A stretch of 64,000 bases of DNA from Prosopocoilus inquinatus. Lineage: Eukaryota; Arthropoda; Insecta; Coleoptera; Lucanidae. The stretch's first letter is position 1. Each line of letters starts with the position of its first letter. The notes beneath the pieces are model-generated. The model was not told where the DNA came from and made no database searches. It saw nothing but the letters and a program-made list of their open reading frames with translations. The stretch spans positions 3,348,001 to 3,412,000 of the forward strand of contig CM069869.1 of NCBI GenBank assembly GCA_036172665.1, written 5' to 3'. Made by a program: the position numbers and the translations under genes. Positions 44,381 through 56,360 of the stretch are shown here, piece by piece.

Positions 44381-44804
44381 CAGCAAGGAACACGGGACTA
44401 ATCCAACAGAAGTGGATTATGGAAGCTTCAAAGAAGGGGCGAAGCTCTGTCAGGGGTGTAGTGCCAGATATATATATAATTATAATTATAAAGATTGAAA
44501 ACCCACAATAAAAATTAAAATCCTACCAATCTCAAGGTCAACCAAATCAAATCCAACCTAACTCTACTGAATCCCAGCAATTTAAAAAATATAATTAATG
44601 AATGTAGTTTAAAAAATTGTATTGAGTCCAACCCAACCAAATTCTACCTGACTCTGCCTAATCTGACAAAAAAATGAGAGAAAAAAAATCGAACCACAAA
44701 ATTTAACGAAGAAAAAATCAAAATTGAGTCAAGGCCGACCGATCTAAAATTACAAAAAATGAAAAAAATATTTAAATTAAAAAAAGTTAACCGCCTTACT
44801 AATA

Positions 44805-44879
44805 TTAGTAATATTTCCTCATTAAATCGTTAGTAATATTTCCCTGTTAAAATGTTAGCAGTATTTCCCTATTAAAATC
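44805..44879 (+). repeat. 25-bp tandem repeat, three units
   Basis: TTAGTAATATTTCCTCATTA, TTAGTAATATTTCCCTGTTA and TTAGCAGTATTTCCCTATTA begin the three consecutive 25-base units. Confidence 0.9.
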
Positions 44880-46680
44880 TTAAATTTTAATTATTTTTGC
44901 CTTTTTCAAATGAACTGTATTTGTAATTGGTTAAAAATCGTTTTCAAGTGCTGCTATTCCTCCGCTGCGTTGTTGAAATTGTGTTGCCTACTACTACTTT
45001 TTGTCTAAATATGTAGATACATATCTTAACAATAATATTTTAATTTGACCTACGCCAATTTAAGTGAAAATGAAAACCAGAAAACGGGGCCCGTATTTTG
45101 TTTATAAAACATTAGCAAACAATTTGCAAATTACATTAATTTTAAATTAGATAATTAAAAGTCCACAGGAATCGTTTGTCACAACCTTAACAAACCCAAA
45201 TAGGAAGAACCCATGTTAAAAGGAAGCTCACACCATAAAAACTTTACTTAAGAAAAATGAAACAAGCATTACGGACTAATTCGTGTACAGAAATCGCTGT
45301 TTATAAATACCTGAACGCTGGACTTGTCAGGCTTTGAAAAGCATGTACTGTTATCTTGTTTATCTAAATAATATAATATATTCTAAAAATGCATTGCACG
45401 TGTAATATTAATATAACCACTATTCAATTTTTAAATTTGTTTCGTCTACACCTTCTAAAGAATCGATATTACCCATTTTTAGTTTTAATAAAACGCAAGC
45501 ATCAAAGCGCGCTATTCGATATTGAATTTGCAGCGTATCGCAGCGAACCGAAGTTTAAATAACAAAACATGCATTGTTCATACATATTTTTATTGCGTAT
45601 CCTTCCATAACTTATCCTGGCGCAGTTGTTTCGCTCACGTCAAGAATTTATGGCTTTTCGTTCTTTCTTTCGTCTATCTGCATAAAATATATAGTGCAAA
45701 AGTTCGACGTTCAAATTTCGTCTCTACTGAAAATAATCGCCGTTTTATTATTAAGAGTTACGTTTATTAGGGAGAGAGAACGTGCGCGGTTCGCCATGGA
45801 ATTTATTTACAACGCCGATTATTCAATTCCGAACTTTATATATTATCAAGTTGGCAAGCGACGCGTTCTGAAAATGAAAAATGCGCACGCGAAAATAGCC
45901 GTATTTTATTTATTTTATTAAAGTGTTTCGAATTAGCTTCTTCGGATATTGAGAAATCGATGGCGGCGGTCCTAATTCGGAATCCGTGCGTGAAATTATG
46001 AATTGGAACATAATCGCGGCGAATTTCAAACTTCCCAGCCGTAGGAATATCTCGCGCGATATTAGGTAACGATGGTAGTGACAATAGTAATTTAATTACG
46101 TAATTATTATAGCGAAGAGGGGCCGTTTTACACCCCACAGGATTTCGCATAGGACGGGAGATAAATCCTTACAATCCCCGACATTACCCGCATTTGATAA
46201 CGGAAACATTGTCTCGCATATATCCACATAATATAATTTTGCTCGTGCTATCGTTACTTTTGGTCTTAACGTTAATTTCGTTTGCACTAATTTTGGCAAA
46301 GTCGCGAGAACTTTGCCTCTATGTAACAGTTTCATCTTGAATATAACGGATTTTGCCGATGTCAACAGTTTTCCTTTAATTATTACCAACACCAAAGCTC
46401 ATGTTTTTGGCACAAACTTTTGTAAGATAGCGAACATGTAAAATACTTGGGTATTATATAAGATAACCTTGGCGTTTTATGTTTCTTAGTTCATCCAAGA
46501 AGCTCTCACTCTTGTCAATGCATTCACACTCTCCTAACATGAGACTTCTTTCGTTCCCTTTTTTTTCCTAAAATTTTCACGGTTCGTTCATTTCGTATTT
46601 TATTAGTTTTCTATCCTATATTACCTCCATTTGGACTTATGAACACTAATACACCTGTGTTATATATATACATTTTCAGT
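44880..46680. other. Mostly unique DNA with a small dispersed-repeat fragment
   Basis: 45285-45350 (GTACAGAAATCGCTG, ATAAATACCTG, CAGGCTTTGAAAAGCATG) aligns with 49412-49480 of copy C. The open frames at 45574 (plus) and 45836-46395 (minus) have no recognised domain. Confidence 0.4.
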
Positions 46681-46799
46681 TTGTTACGTTTTATTTCCAC
46701 CGTCGGCGTCGTTTCAATTTGGAGTAGGCTTCCCTACGTGCATTGTTGTTTCGAGTGCGGCTGATCATGTTCCGTCCGGCGTCGAAGCATTTACGGGCG

Positions 46800-47830
46800 G
46801 ACATTGGTTTGGCTTAGTTTGGATGACCTATCGTCCTACGGATGTTCTCGCTTCGTTAGAAGTTTCTCCTGCTGTTTGCGAGTTAGTGATTACAGTATTA
46901 TAGGTGACGTGGAAAATTATTTTGATTTCGGAGCTTGCCTTGGGGAGCAAGGTAAGTCCTCCATTTTGTGTTCTACTTGTGCGCCACGTGCGTTTACTTT
47001 TCACAATGACTAATTCTATTTCATTTATCCCGTCTTAAGCATCTAATAAGGGGCAAGCGCCTAGTAGCGAAAAGGGGCAGAATTATCACAACTGCTTAGC
47101 GTTCTTTGGTGGCCCCATATTAACCTATTCAGCCACGTTTGAGCACTAGAAGAGTCCCCTCCGTCGTGCTTCAGCTTTAAGTTTCCCCTGCTGTTTGGGA
47201 GTTCGTGATTACACAGATTTTGCGTGACATGGAGAATTATCTTCATTTTTCGGAGCTACCTTGCGAGGCAAGGTAAGTCTTGTTGTCCTCCATTTTGTGT
47301 TCTACTTGTGCGCCACGTACGTTTACTTTTCACAATCACTAATGTTATTTCGGTTTTCCTTCTTAAGCATCTAGTAATGGGCAAACACCTAGTAAGGAGC
47401 AAGCTCCTGGAAAGAGGCACTAAGCGTTGTTTCGAGTGCGGCTTACCGTCGCTAGAGGGTGAAGCGATCGCCCGCTTTCTGAACTTGTTCCGTCCGGCGT
47501 CGAATCATTTACGGGCGGAAATTTTTCCACGTGGTATCGAAGTTAAAGGGTTGTTGGTAGTGCTATGGCTTGGTTTGGTTGACCTACCGCCCTACGGATG
47601 TTCCCCCTGCTGTGGGAGTTCGTGATTACACAAACTTTGCGTGATGTGAAGAATGATCTTTATTCTTCGGAGCTTGCCTTGTTAGGCAAGGTAAGTCATA
47701 TTATCCTCCATTTTGTGGCCACGGGCGTTTACTTTTCACAATCACTAATTTTATTTAGTTCTTTCCTTCTTAAAGGAGGGGGCAGAATTACCACAACTAT
47801 GTGGTGTCGTTTGGTGGCCCCGATAGGATA
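46800..47830 (+). repeat. Tandem repeat of three ~330-420 bp units, each with a splice-donor-like site
   Basis: Units begin near CCTGCTGTTTGCGAGTTAGT (46869), CCCTGCTGTTTGGGAGTTCG (47195) and CCCTGCTGTGGGAGTTCGTG (47607). Each continues through GTGATTACA, TCGGAGCT, GCCTTG-x-AGGCAAGGTAAGTC or a variant, CCTCCATTTTGTG, GTTTACTTTTCACAATCACT and CCTTCTTAA. The segment CCGTCCGGCGTCGAATCATT also occurs twice (46775 and 47490). Units 2 and 3 are open in one frame through WEFVITQ before the GTAAGT. No known domain. Confidence 0.75.
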
Positions 47831-48139
47831 ATTTGAGGAAGGTATTGTCGCCCCGACTTGAAATCATCGCAACCATGCACCATCAGCATAGACAGAGGAA
47901 CTCCACGTAAGAACGATCAAAATGTTTCTTTTTTCATCTGCGGTGCGTCCTTGCGGGTGGTGTAGCATTGGGGTTTTTGACAATGTATTCAACGGAGAGA
48001 CACACGTGATTGTATTGTAGTACGTGGCCAGAGGAAGTTTTCTCCCCTTTGTCTTACGCCGCCAGAAGTTTTACAGTCTTTGCGTCTGTTATTTTCCTTG
48101 TTTCTGCTTTTGCTATTTCCATTTTTACTTAGTTCTGTG

Positions 48140-49480
48140 TTGAATGTTATATTTGCTGGCTGCTTCAGAGCGTAAAGGAAATGTTGTGCTACTTATATTG
48201 TTGCGCCTCTCACACAACGTTTGTTTTGGGATTGTGTGTGTAATGTCGGATTTTGTAAGCCGACACAGGAGTACTCATATTGAAGCACTTTTCGCCCTTA
48301 ATTCGGGCTCTGCACCCTTTAAATTTTCAAATAAAATTACGGCGGCGGACCAATCTATTAGGGGGTTTGAAATCATACCGACCTCTGTGTTGGCGATTGG
48401 CTTAATAAATTATTTGTTTATGGACGGATTTAAAGTTTATTTGTTAAATAGCGCCACTATTTTGGACGCATATGCTTGGGGAGGAGTTTTCAAAAAAGAA
48501 ACTGCAGTTTATTTCCCTTGGGTTCCCATTTCTCTTCGCATTGATTCCTCATCGCTCGATATTAGGGGGTAAATCAACGAAAAAGTGGGTCCTGAGGAGT
48601 TATACTTTTCGAAGACGAACAAACTTCATTTATACTTATTTTGTTCCGTGTTGATTTGTGGGATTTTCTGGCTCCTTCAGTGCACATTGTAATTTATTGA
48701 GTTTACTTGGTTGCTACGATTCACTCACAACGTATGAATTATTGTGATATTAATACATATATTTTATTATTTATATATTTCCGATTTCTCTGCGCCGACA
48801 CGGGAGTACTCACGTAGAAGCACCCTTTGCCCTCACTGGGGGCTTTGTTATCATAATCCATCCCATTAGGAGATTTGATTTTGCTAATAAAGAGTTTTTT
48901 TTCTGGGCCGAACTGTAGTTTATTTGATTGTTAACACCGCTGCTTTTGGGTCATATACCGGATTGTCAGAACAACATTTGGTGTAAACCTATGAAGAAGG
49001 GTGTTGTACTTTTTAAGGACGATTAAGGAGACACTTTCCTGACTGTCTGCCTCCGATATTTTTGGGTTGCATAAGCACAGTTGGGTGGCGCCCTTTTCCG
49101 TAAAATCTTTAGAGTTTTCCTACGCCATTTCCACTGAGTGAGCATCCTTTCGCAACTCCGGTCTACAACTTAGTCTTCGAGGGAACGACCGAACTAGCTT
49201 CTATAATTAGCGCAGGCCCTTTCTTATTTTCCGGTTTGGGTCGAAACCCCTAAGCGCTCCTCTTGTCATGACAAAAACGCTACAAGCGTCACAATTTCCG
49301 ACTACCAACCTTGTAGGTCGCAAGATTATGGGAGAGAAAACTAACGTAAATCCCACTGCTGGCTAATTTAATGGGATGAGGTCGTCCAAATTGAGCGTCA
49401 GTTGTAAATTGCGTACAGAAATCGCTTGTCATAAATACCTGTTTTATAGAAGTTTACCTGATTTTGGAGAGGCATGAATG
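48140..49480 (+). repeat. Dispersed repeat family, copy C, with an internal tandem duplication
   Basis: Aligns with copy A (2600-3500), with copy B (39780) and with the 45285 fragment. Inside it, GTAAGCCGACACAGGAGTAC (48256) and GCGCCGACACGGGAGTACTC (48793) begin two tandem units of about 537 bases that share GAAGCAC, a TTTGAAAT/TTTGATTT block and an AGTTTATTTG-TAA block. Downstream come GGGTGGCGCCC (49085), TCGAGGGAACGACCGAAC (49178) and GTAGGTCGCAAGATTATGGG (49312). The plus ORF 48144-48572 (142 codons) is not conserved in the second unit. Confidence 0.65.
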
Positions 49481-52400
49481 AATGCTTTGTTTCGCCTTGT
49501 AGGGTCTCATTCAGTACACGGCTTAAATATTTTATAAATATACATAAATTTATAAATCACGATCGCGTCACAGCGTGATGAAACAACAAAATGGCAAAGA
49601 GCTCACGAGAAAACGAAGTGCACTCTCTGCGTTTAGTAACCCTTTTAACGCGTTTGTTTTTGTATGCTCTTTTATTACTGAAGAACATTTCTTAATTAAT
49701 CAAAATAGCATTCAATGCAACGTGTACGTCTGGAAATAAATAAACTGGACCAAATACATGTGTGTTTGTATTCGTTCTTAAATGAAAGCGGCGGCGTTCT
49801 TTATTTGATCTACTGTATAAAAAACTCCTTTCAACACGTTCGGAAACCTATTTTGAAATTCTGTTTGAAATACCGCCGACATAAACACAGATTAGGCGAA
49901 ATACGCTATTTATGATTAGTCTGGAATCGTTTAACTGGTTCGGGGAATATCGGCTCGCATATAAATGTCCCTTTGAATCATGAAATACCGTTTAAAATAT
50001 GCGTCTGATTCATATTTTAAATATCGCCGCTTGACAGAACCGGTTTCTTGATATAGCACGCCATATTTAAATGCCGTGAGGCGGCAAGACGAGGGCGGCC
50101 ACTGCATGATATTGGGATATCGGAATCCCGGAGAATATTGAATAGTAATTTTATTATGCGATATTTTTTTCGCGTTATGGTTATCGATGGGGTGGTCCCG
50201 GATGGGGTCGGAAGCTCGTTTCCTACGATCCACCCCCCTCCAGAATACGTGATCACCCCCCGATCTTGTACGTAATTAGTATGCCGATTGTAATGCGAAA
50301 AACGTGGAGGTTTATTTATTGATTGCGACGGACGTAAATAATGTTTAATGCCGGTTTGGGTGAAACAAATTTCAATTTTGTGTTCGATGCCGAGCAATTA
50401 TTTATTCATTAGTAAGCAATTTGTGGCCCGTAAATATATAAAAGCATAATTTCGATCAGCGGCATTAAAAATATACACAAACCAAACGTTTATCCTGGTA
50501 ATTCGAACAAATTCAGAACGAAGGCACCGGGTAATATTATTAACTGATTATCGATTTTGATATTATTTCAACGGCAAGGTAATGAAGCATTTAAAGAAGG
50601 AACGATCTTTTCTAATTTGATAAATACGTAGCTACGAGGAATTGATATATATCATCGTGATCATGATTATTGATGGATTAAGCAAAAGCAGTAAAATACA
50701 ACATAAATTGCACAGATAATTAGGCTTCTTCGATTTGTATGGTAAGCGTTGGTGATCTGTCGAATACCGACGGTTTAGCAATTCTGACGCGACATCTATT
50801 GAAGTTAATCTTGAAATCAAGCGAAGAAAGTCTAAGAAGGAATATTTTTAAAAGGAATCTCTACCGACATGAATGAATGGATGGATTAACTTAAATATTG
50901 ACTCATTAACTGGGCCACTGCAGCTTGTCATAATTCCATTGCATAAAACTCCCAAATTTGCTGCGTTATTAACATGAGTCCTGTTATTGGTATTAAAATT
51001 GGAATTTCCGACTACTAGAACATTTATAATTCACATCGGACAAACAATAATCCCAATCACCTGGTATTATTCCGGAATTAACGAACAAAGCGCAGTTGGT
51101 AATTAACGTGGATCCGCTGCGAACGAGAACGATTTTTAAAAGAGCCCTCCCTCGATCGATCGCAGTAGGCATAGTAGTCACACACAATAATCTTATTGTG
51201 CGAAGATAGCATTCTATTTCGCATTAGGGACTTAACAAGCGACCGCATAATGAAGCCGGTAACAAAACGAGCGCGCCTGAAAGGACGACGATGATGATGA
51301 AATTTTCGCGCCAGTATTTGCGTGCGGAATCTGCAAAAGAAAATTAGCCGTAAATTGCTATTTTACGAAATGATGCGCCGGGATTTCTTTAAAAGAAAAG
51401 GAAAAAGAAAACAACGGCTAAAAGAGATCTTCAAAGATTCATTTAAAAAATGTAATTTGCTTTGTTTTGGTTGTGGTTTTCGAGCAGAGAAACAAATTGT
51501 CTTTACGGTAACGTTAACTGGAAATTAAACGCGTTTTCATTGTCTTTATTTAGCCAATACACATTTTATTCATTTTACAGCGTAAAATACTCCGTCCATA
51601 AATTAGTGCAAAATTCTCGAGGGCTAGGCGTTCCTTTGTGGTTTTAAATAAACAGTTTCGTTCGGAGATTCTATTTATTTTGATGGGATTGCATCTTCTG
51701 TTGAGAGGATTGCATCTTCTGTTGAAACGACTGCAAACGTATGTTTTTTTTTCTAGTTCGTGAGATTTGTAACGAAATTGTTATTCCATACGTTCAGATA
51801 TTTATATAAAGTTTCCGGAGCCATCTATTTGTTTTGATTAGATTAATTTATGCAAACTATAGGTTTTTGGCATATTTTGAACATTTCGACGGTTACTTAA
51901 ATTAGCCTCACCCTAGCCTTTGACGTCATTGGCGTTTTCTTACGTCAGATTGATACCCGTTAGTCCCTGCTTATGTCACGTTGTTGGTTCTTATTCGTAC
52001 CCTACTTTCAAACAATTGCAGAGCATAATTGAGAATTGAGTAAGTTTTTATACTCGTTTAGAAGTCTTCAGTTTTAAGCGAAATATTACTGTACCAATGT
52101 ATAAGAAGTGAATGCACAAAAAGTGTTTTTTTCTTCTGTTTCCGATTACACCGCGTTATAATTCTTCTTTTTTGTCAGTGTTGTTGCTGTCGCTGTTCTA
52201 CATGTCACTGATGTTCTTGCAATATTCATGCTGCAGAGTGCGAGACTTTTTACTTATATTATTAAATATTTTTATTATAAATTAGAATGGAAACCTGACA
52301 ACGTGACAAACGACCAGTCAGATGTTTCCAATTTGTATGAATAGAGAGCGGTGAGTTTTAGGTTTTTAATATCAGAAGTATGCAACTTGCCTTAACTAAT

Positions 52401-53861
52401 TATAAGTCATTTCCAAGATGCGGAATGAGTATGTATAAGTACATATAAAACAAAAGACAAGATTCCGTAAAAGTTATTTTATGATTCAATGGTAACGATC
52501 TGTATGACCTTGGATAAAACCTAAGGCGACCTATGTCCAGACTGCGGGTTAGCCGATTTCATTTTCAGCAGCGTCGCATACCACATCACTAATAAACACA
52601 TCCGAGATAAGAGTTGCACGCGCGATTAAAACAAATTATTTCTCAAACGCCTACGGAAGTACGAGCCAATGCGATACTCGTATGCGAACATGCGTGCCAG
52701 TTCCAAAAGCACGGCTGGTCCACTGTGAAAGGAACCGCAAAGCCCGTTCTCTGCATATGGCCTTAGATAAAACCTAAACTCAACCGTTTCTTGGTTATGA
52801 AGACAAAACCACGAGTCCCGATTAAAATTGTAGGGATGTCGTAGTGTTTCTATTAGATTTACGATTATTTCTGTTGATTAAATGGAATGAATGTGCTAGG
52901 AATTCCATACTGACTAACGCAACACTAGAAAAATATTAAAGAATTCATCTGTAGATACATTTCGGCAACTACGTGTTGAATGTGCGTTGTTTATGAAATT
53001 GGCAACATTTCTTGGAAGTGCCGTTTGAAATCAAGGCTTTTCTATAACCACCTTCCTTCGCATTCTGTATTTCGGTCGGCCAACCATGTTCGCTCAGAAA
53101 GCAAACTCTGGCAACCATCTTGGCTAGATTTTACTTTACCGTCCAACACGTGAGCACACACACCCGTTTCGTTAAATGTGGAAGTTTGCGTAAGTTTGTG
53201 TTAAGTGCAAAATTCAACGAAGCAGTTTGACTGCAGAAAGAATTAAGGTCTGCGTGTCTGCTGAAGTGTTTTATAAGCGTCCTTGATAGGGGATTGTTAA
53301 GATTCGTGAATATCTCGAGGTATGTGGCGCGATTATTAAACTTGGTTGCAAATACTTTCTTTGTTTATTGAAACAGAATCCATTTCATCGAGAGGTGTAA
53401 GTCTGAATGCTGTGGGAATCGTTACGAGTAAGGCAAATCTCGCATTTTGGCTGTCTCATTTCATCGGAGTGGTGGCCGCCTAGCTGAACAGCATCACCAC
53501 ATTGAAGGTCACCGACGTTTTCACGACAACGGTGTAGAAGTTCGACAACGACAAAATAATATGTCAGCGCTGCCCGCTGAGATATTATTTTGACAACCAG
53601 TGATGAGAAAACAGCAACGAACAGTTGATACAGTTTTACAGTAACGTACCCGCGTGTATTCTTCGATCGATTTTATTTTATTCTAATGCAAATATTTTCG
53701 GTACATCTTTGTGTTTTACGTTAGTGTATTACAGCGACTTTTAAGTCAAATTTAATTTAGTTAATTAGTGTTACCTTTGTACGACCTGGAATCGATTCTG
53801 TGCGGTCAGTACCGATCCTAAATTATTTCGATTACTGATGAAGTTAACAACCGTTAGACTC
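49481..53861. other. Unique DNA, no gene recognised
   Basis: Minus ORFs at 49931-50397 (100 and 126 codons) have no recognised domain. GATTGCATCTTCTGTTGA is directly repeated at 51687 and 51711. A word CTTGGATAAAACCTAA (52511) recurs as CTTAGATAAAACCTAA (52762). Nothing else could be assigned. Confidence 0.35.
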
Positions 53862-53862
53862 G

Positions 53863-54238
53863 GAGCTAGTGAACTTTTTTGACAAAGTGTTTTATACCGG
53901 CTGAAACTTTTTATGAAGGTACTTTATTCATAGCTATAAAAGAAATCGATGATCTGGCGGAGAAACTCCGGTCGTAGTATTTATTTTTTCTTTTTTGAAA
54001 TTTCAGAAAAAATAAATAGCTAGGTTAAAGTGAAGTATACCTTTTGGAACTTTAACGCATTAAATTTGATACCTTTTTGAGTGATAAAAAAAGAGAGATT
54101 TCAAAATAATTTTTAGTACACTTACGCCTCGAATTGCTTTGCCAGAACATTGATTTCTTCTTTAAACATGCATTAACTATATTCTCAAGAAATTTCAGCC
54201 GGTATAAAACACTTTGTCAAAAAAGTCCACCGGCTCTT
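53863..54238. repeat. Inverted-repeat element (MITE-like), about 375 bp
   Basis: Left end GAGCTAGTGAACTTTTTTGA then CAAAGTGTTTTATACCGGCT (to 53909). The right end is its inverse, from AGCCGGTATAAAACACTTTG to GTCCACCGGCTC (about 54197-54236). Arms are about 48 bp, nearly perfect in the inner 38. The interior is AT-rich with no open frame. Confidence 0.85.
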
Positions 54239-54372
54239 AGGGCCGGTTTCATAATAGGACTTTAAATCTAAAATTACTTTAACCTAAAAAAAAAAAAACA
54301 TTTGTTTCCCTATACTTAAAGTGACTTTAAATTAAAGCTTCGTCAAAGTCTGATTATGAAAACGACCATAAG
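54236..54372. repeat. Foldback MITE, cluster unit 1
   Basis: Begins CTTAGGGCCGGTTTCATAAT and ends ATTATGAAAACGACCATAAG. Inner arms share CTTTAAAT / ATTTAAAG type pairing around an A-run. Confidence 0.7.
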
Positions 54373-54388
54373 TCTACAGATTGAGTTA

Positions 54389-54525
54389 CTAAGGTCCAGT
54401 TTTACAATTGCAGCTCAATTTTGAGCTGAGGTTTAAACCCTTAGCGACGATTATTTCAACAATTGTTGTGAAGGATTTAAGCTTCGGCTCAAAGTTAAAC
54501 CGTCATTGTAAAACTGGGCCTAAGG
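54389..54525. repeat. Foldback MITE, cluster unit 2
   Basis: Begins CTAAGGTCCAGTTTTACAAT and ends ATTGTAAAACTGGGCCTAAG; arms of about 40 bp including GCTCAA...TTGAGC pairing and a central CAACAATTGTTG palindrome. Confidence 0.8.
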
Positions 54526-54660
54526 ACCATTTCCTCAGCCACAGTTTAACTTTAATTTTCAATTTATTCCCTTAGGAGCAATAATTTTTTTATAATTGTT
54601 ACTATGGCGATAAAAAGGTGATTAACATAAGTTAAATTGCGATAGAGAAAATAGGCCTAA
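54521..54660. repeat. Foldback MITE, cluster unit 3
   Basis: Begins TAAGGACCATTTCCTCAGCC and ends GAGAAAATAGGCCTAA. It shares CAGTTTAACTTTAA with the MITE at 28308. It abuts unit 2, sharing the TAAGG boundary. Confidence 0.65.
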
Positions 54661-55949
54661 ATCTTTTAAGTATTTAGATTATTTACAGTTCGCACTGTAG
54701 CCAGGGTTATAACAGTGTACCGCTACCGGGTATGGTAAGTAACCAGGAGGGTAACGTAACTGTAGAAAAGTGGCAGCAAGTAAATGTTCGTGAACCTCTA
54801 GTACCATTCACTTCGAGGTAATACGTACATTTCTATTTTCAAGAACCGTAGCATAACAGCATACTCGGCATGAGGAATACAATAAATAATGAATTGAAAC
54901 ACATATTAATATGAATTTATTTTTACTCAAAACGAAAAATATTATGACATACTAAAGTATGTAAGTACCATTCCTCTGAAACACCCTGCATTTAGGTATA
55001 CGTGCAGTCGCGAGCATTAAATTTTAGTCGTCAGTGTCAAAAAAAAGTCGGCTTTAATTCAACAAATTAAATTTTTTTATATAAATTTGTTATTTTAACA
55101 AAATTAATTAAGAAATTTGTTGTATTTTAACAAAAAGGGATCGATAATAAAGAAACTATCCCTGGGATTCAAAATGAAGACATCAATTTTTTTTTTCTTT
55201 TAAACAAACACAAATCAAGTGCAAATCTTTGACAGTTAATGACACTGCCGGCGACAGTAATTACGTAAAATTTCGCTGTCAAAAGCCGACGTAGTAAGCC
55301 GGGTAATTGCTGCAACACGACCGATGTGCTCGTGGTTCGTGATTGTCAAGTTTACGTTTGACGGTTGGTCATATCGAGTGCTCGGATATTTATGATAGCC
55401 GCAGATTGTCATGCTTTCACACCTCTGTATATTACATAATGCACTAAACTATGCTTGTTTCTATGTTTAATTGCATTCAATTTACTGGTTCCTGTAAAAC
55501 CGAAACAAAATTTCAAAGCCATACACCATTGAATGGCAGCATTTAATGTAAGTAATTTAATGCGTAGTCTCATTTTTTTAAGGTGAAATACGATATCTAT
55601 TACGAATTTGCAAAAAAAATAAGTTTTTAAAGAAAAAGATGAGTTCCGGTTTTGTGGTTCAGTTACAAAATTTTTAATCGTTTATAAAATTGCAACTTAA
55701 AATTTTAGGTATCTAAGAAAGTCGCACAATGCCTCGGTGTAAAAGAACCTTAGAAGAAGCTAAATTCACTACTATCAAAAAACACTATCCACAAGAAAAA
55801 TAATTTGTTCGTCTGCTTTTAAACTACTCCTAATATTTACATGATGTTTCATAACTTATGCAAAGCAGTTGCGCGATAAAATTGTATTAAAACGTCGCCA
55901 TATGTTATTAGAAAGTTTACGATTGATATAAATGATTATTCAAGACATC
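54661..55949. other. No gene recognised
   Basis: AT-rich. Nothing assignable. Confidence 0.35.
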
Positions 55950-56360
55950 AAATGATTGTAGTTTACAATTTACTTTTCGTAAATGCAATTATTGTAGTCG
56001 GAATGAAACTTTCGTGAATGAGATAAACTCTGGTTTGCAAAGAAAAAGTGAGATGGCTGATTAGTGCGTAAACTGTAGTATACTAAGTAGCTCAGTAACC
56101 AAAAGGGCGTGGTCTTAAAGGTGTTTATAAAAGGCGCTAGGGTAGACTGAGTGAATGGCAACTTGAGACAGCAATTGAAACGGGCCATGAATGGCAACTT
56201 GTGACAGTGTTGATAATAAAAGAAGGAGTGCGTTTCTTCTGTTGTCGATCGATGCCTCAACATTCTTGCAGAGGCCTTCTCCAGGACTGCTGCTGTCGAT
56301 GTTTTTTCTTGCTACTGCAGCTGTAGTTGTTTTCGTTGCTACTAATCGGTGATGGGACGG
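55950..56360 (+). repeat. Segmental duplication block B, first copy
   Basis: Aligns with 57630-58065: GAATGAGATAAACTCTGGTT, GGTGTTTATAAAAGGCGCTA, the 36-bp minisatellite (two units here), CTCAACATTCTTG and GCTACTGCAGCTGTAGTTGT. Coding is not evident in either copy. Confidence 0.85.

Noticed and set aside
50017..50397. 126-codon minus ORF, with a second frame at 49931-50233
   Set aside because: Two overlapping long frames on one strand reflect low stop density; no domain and no splice context.
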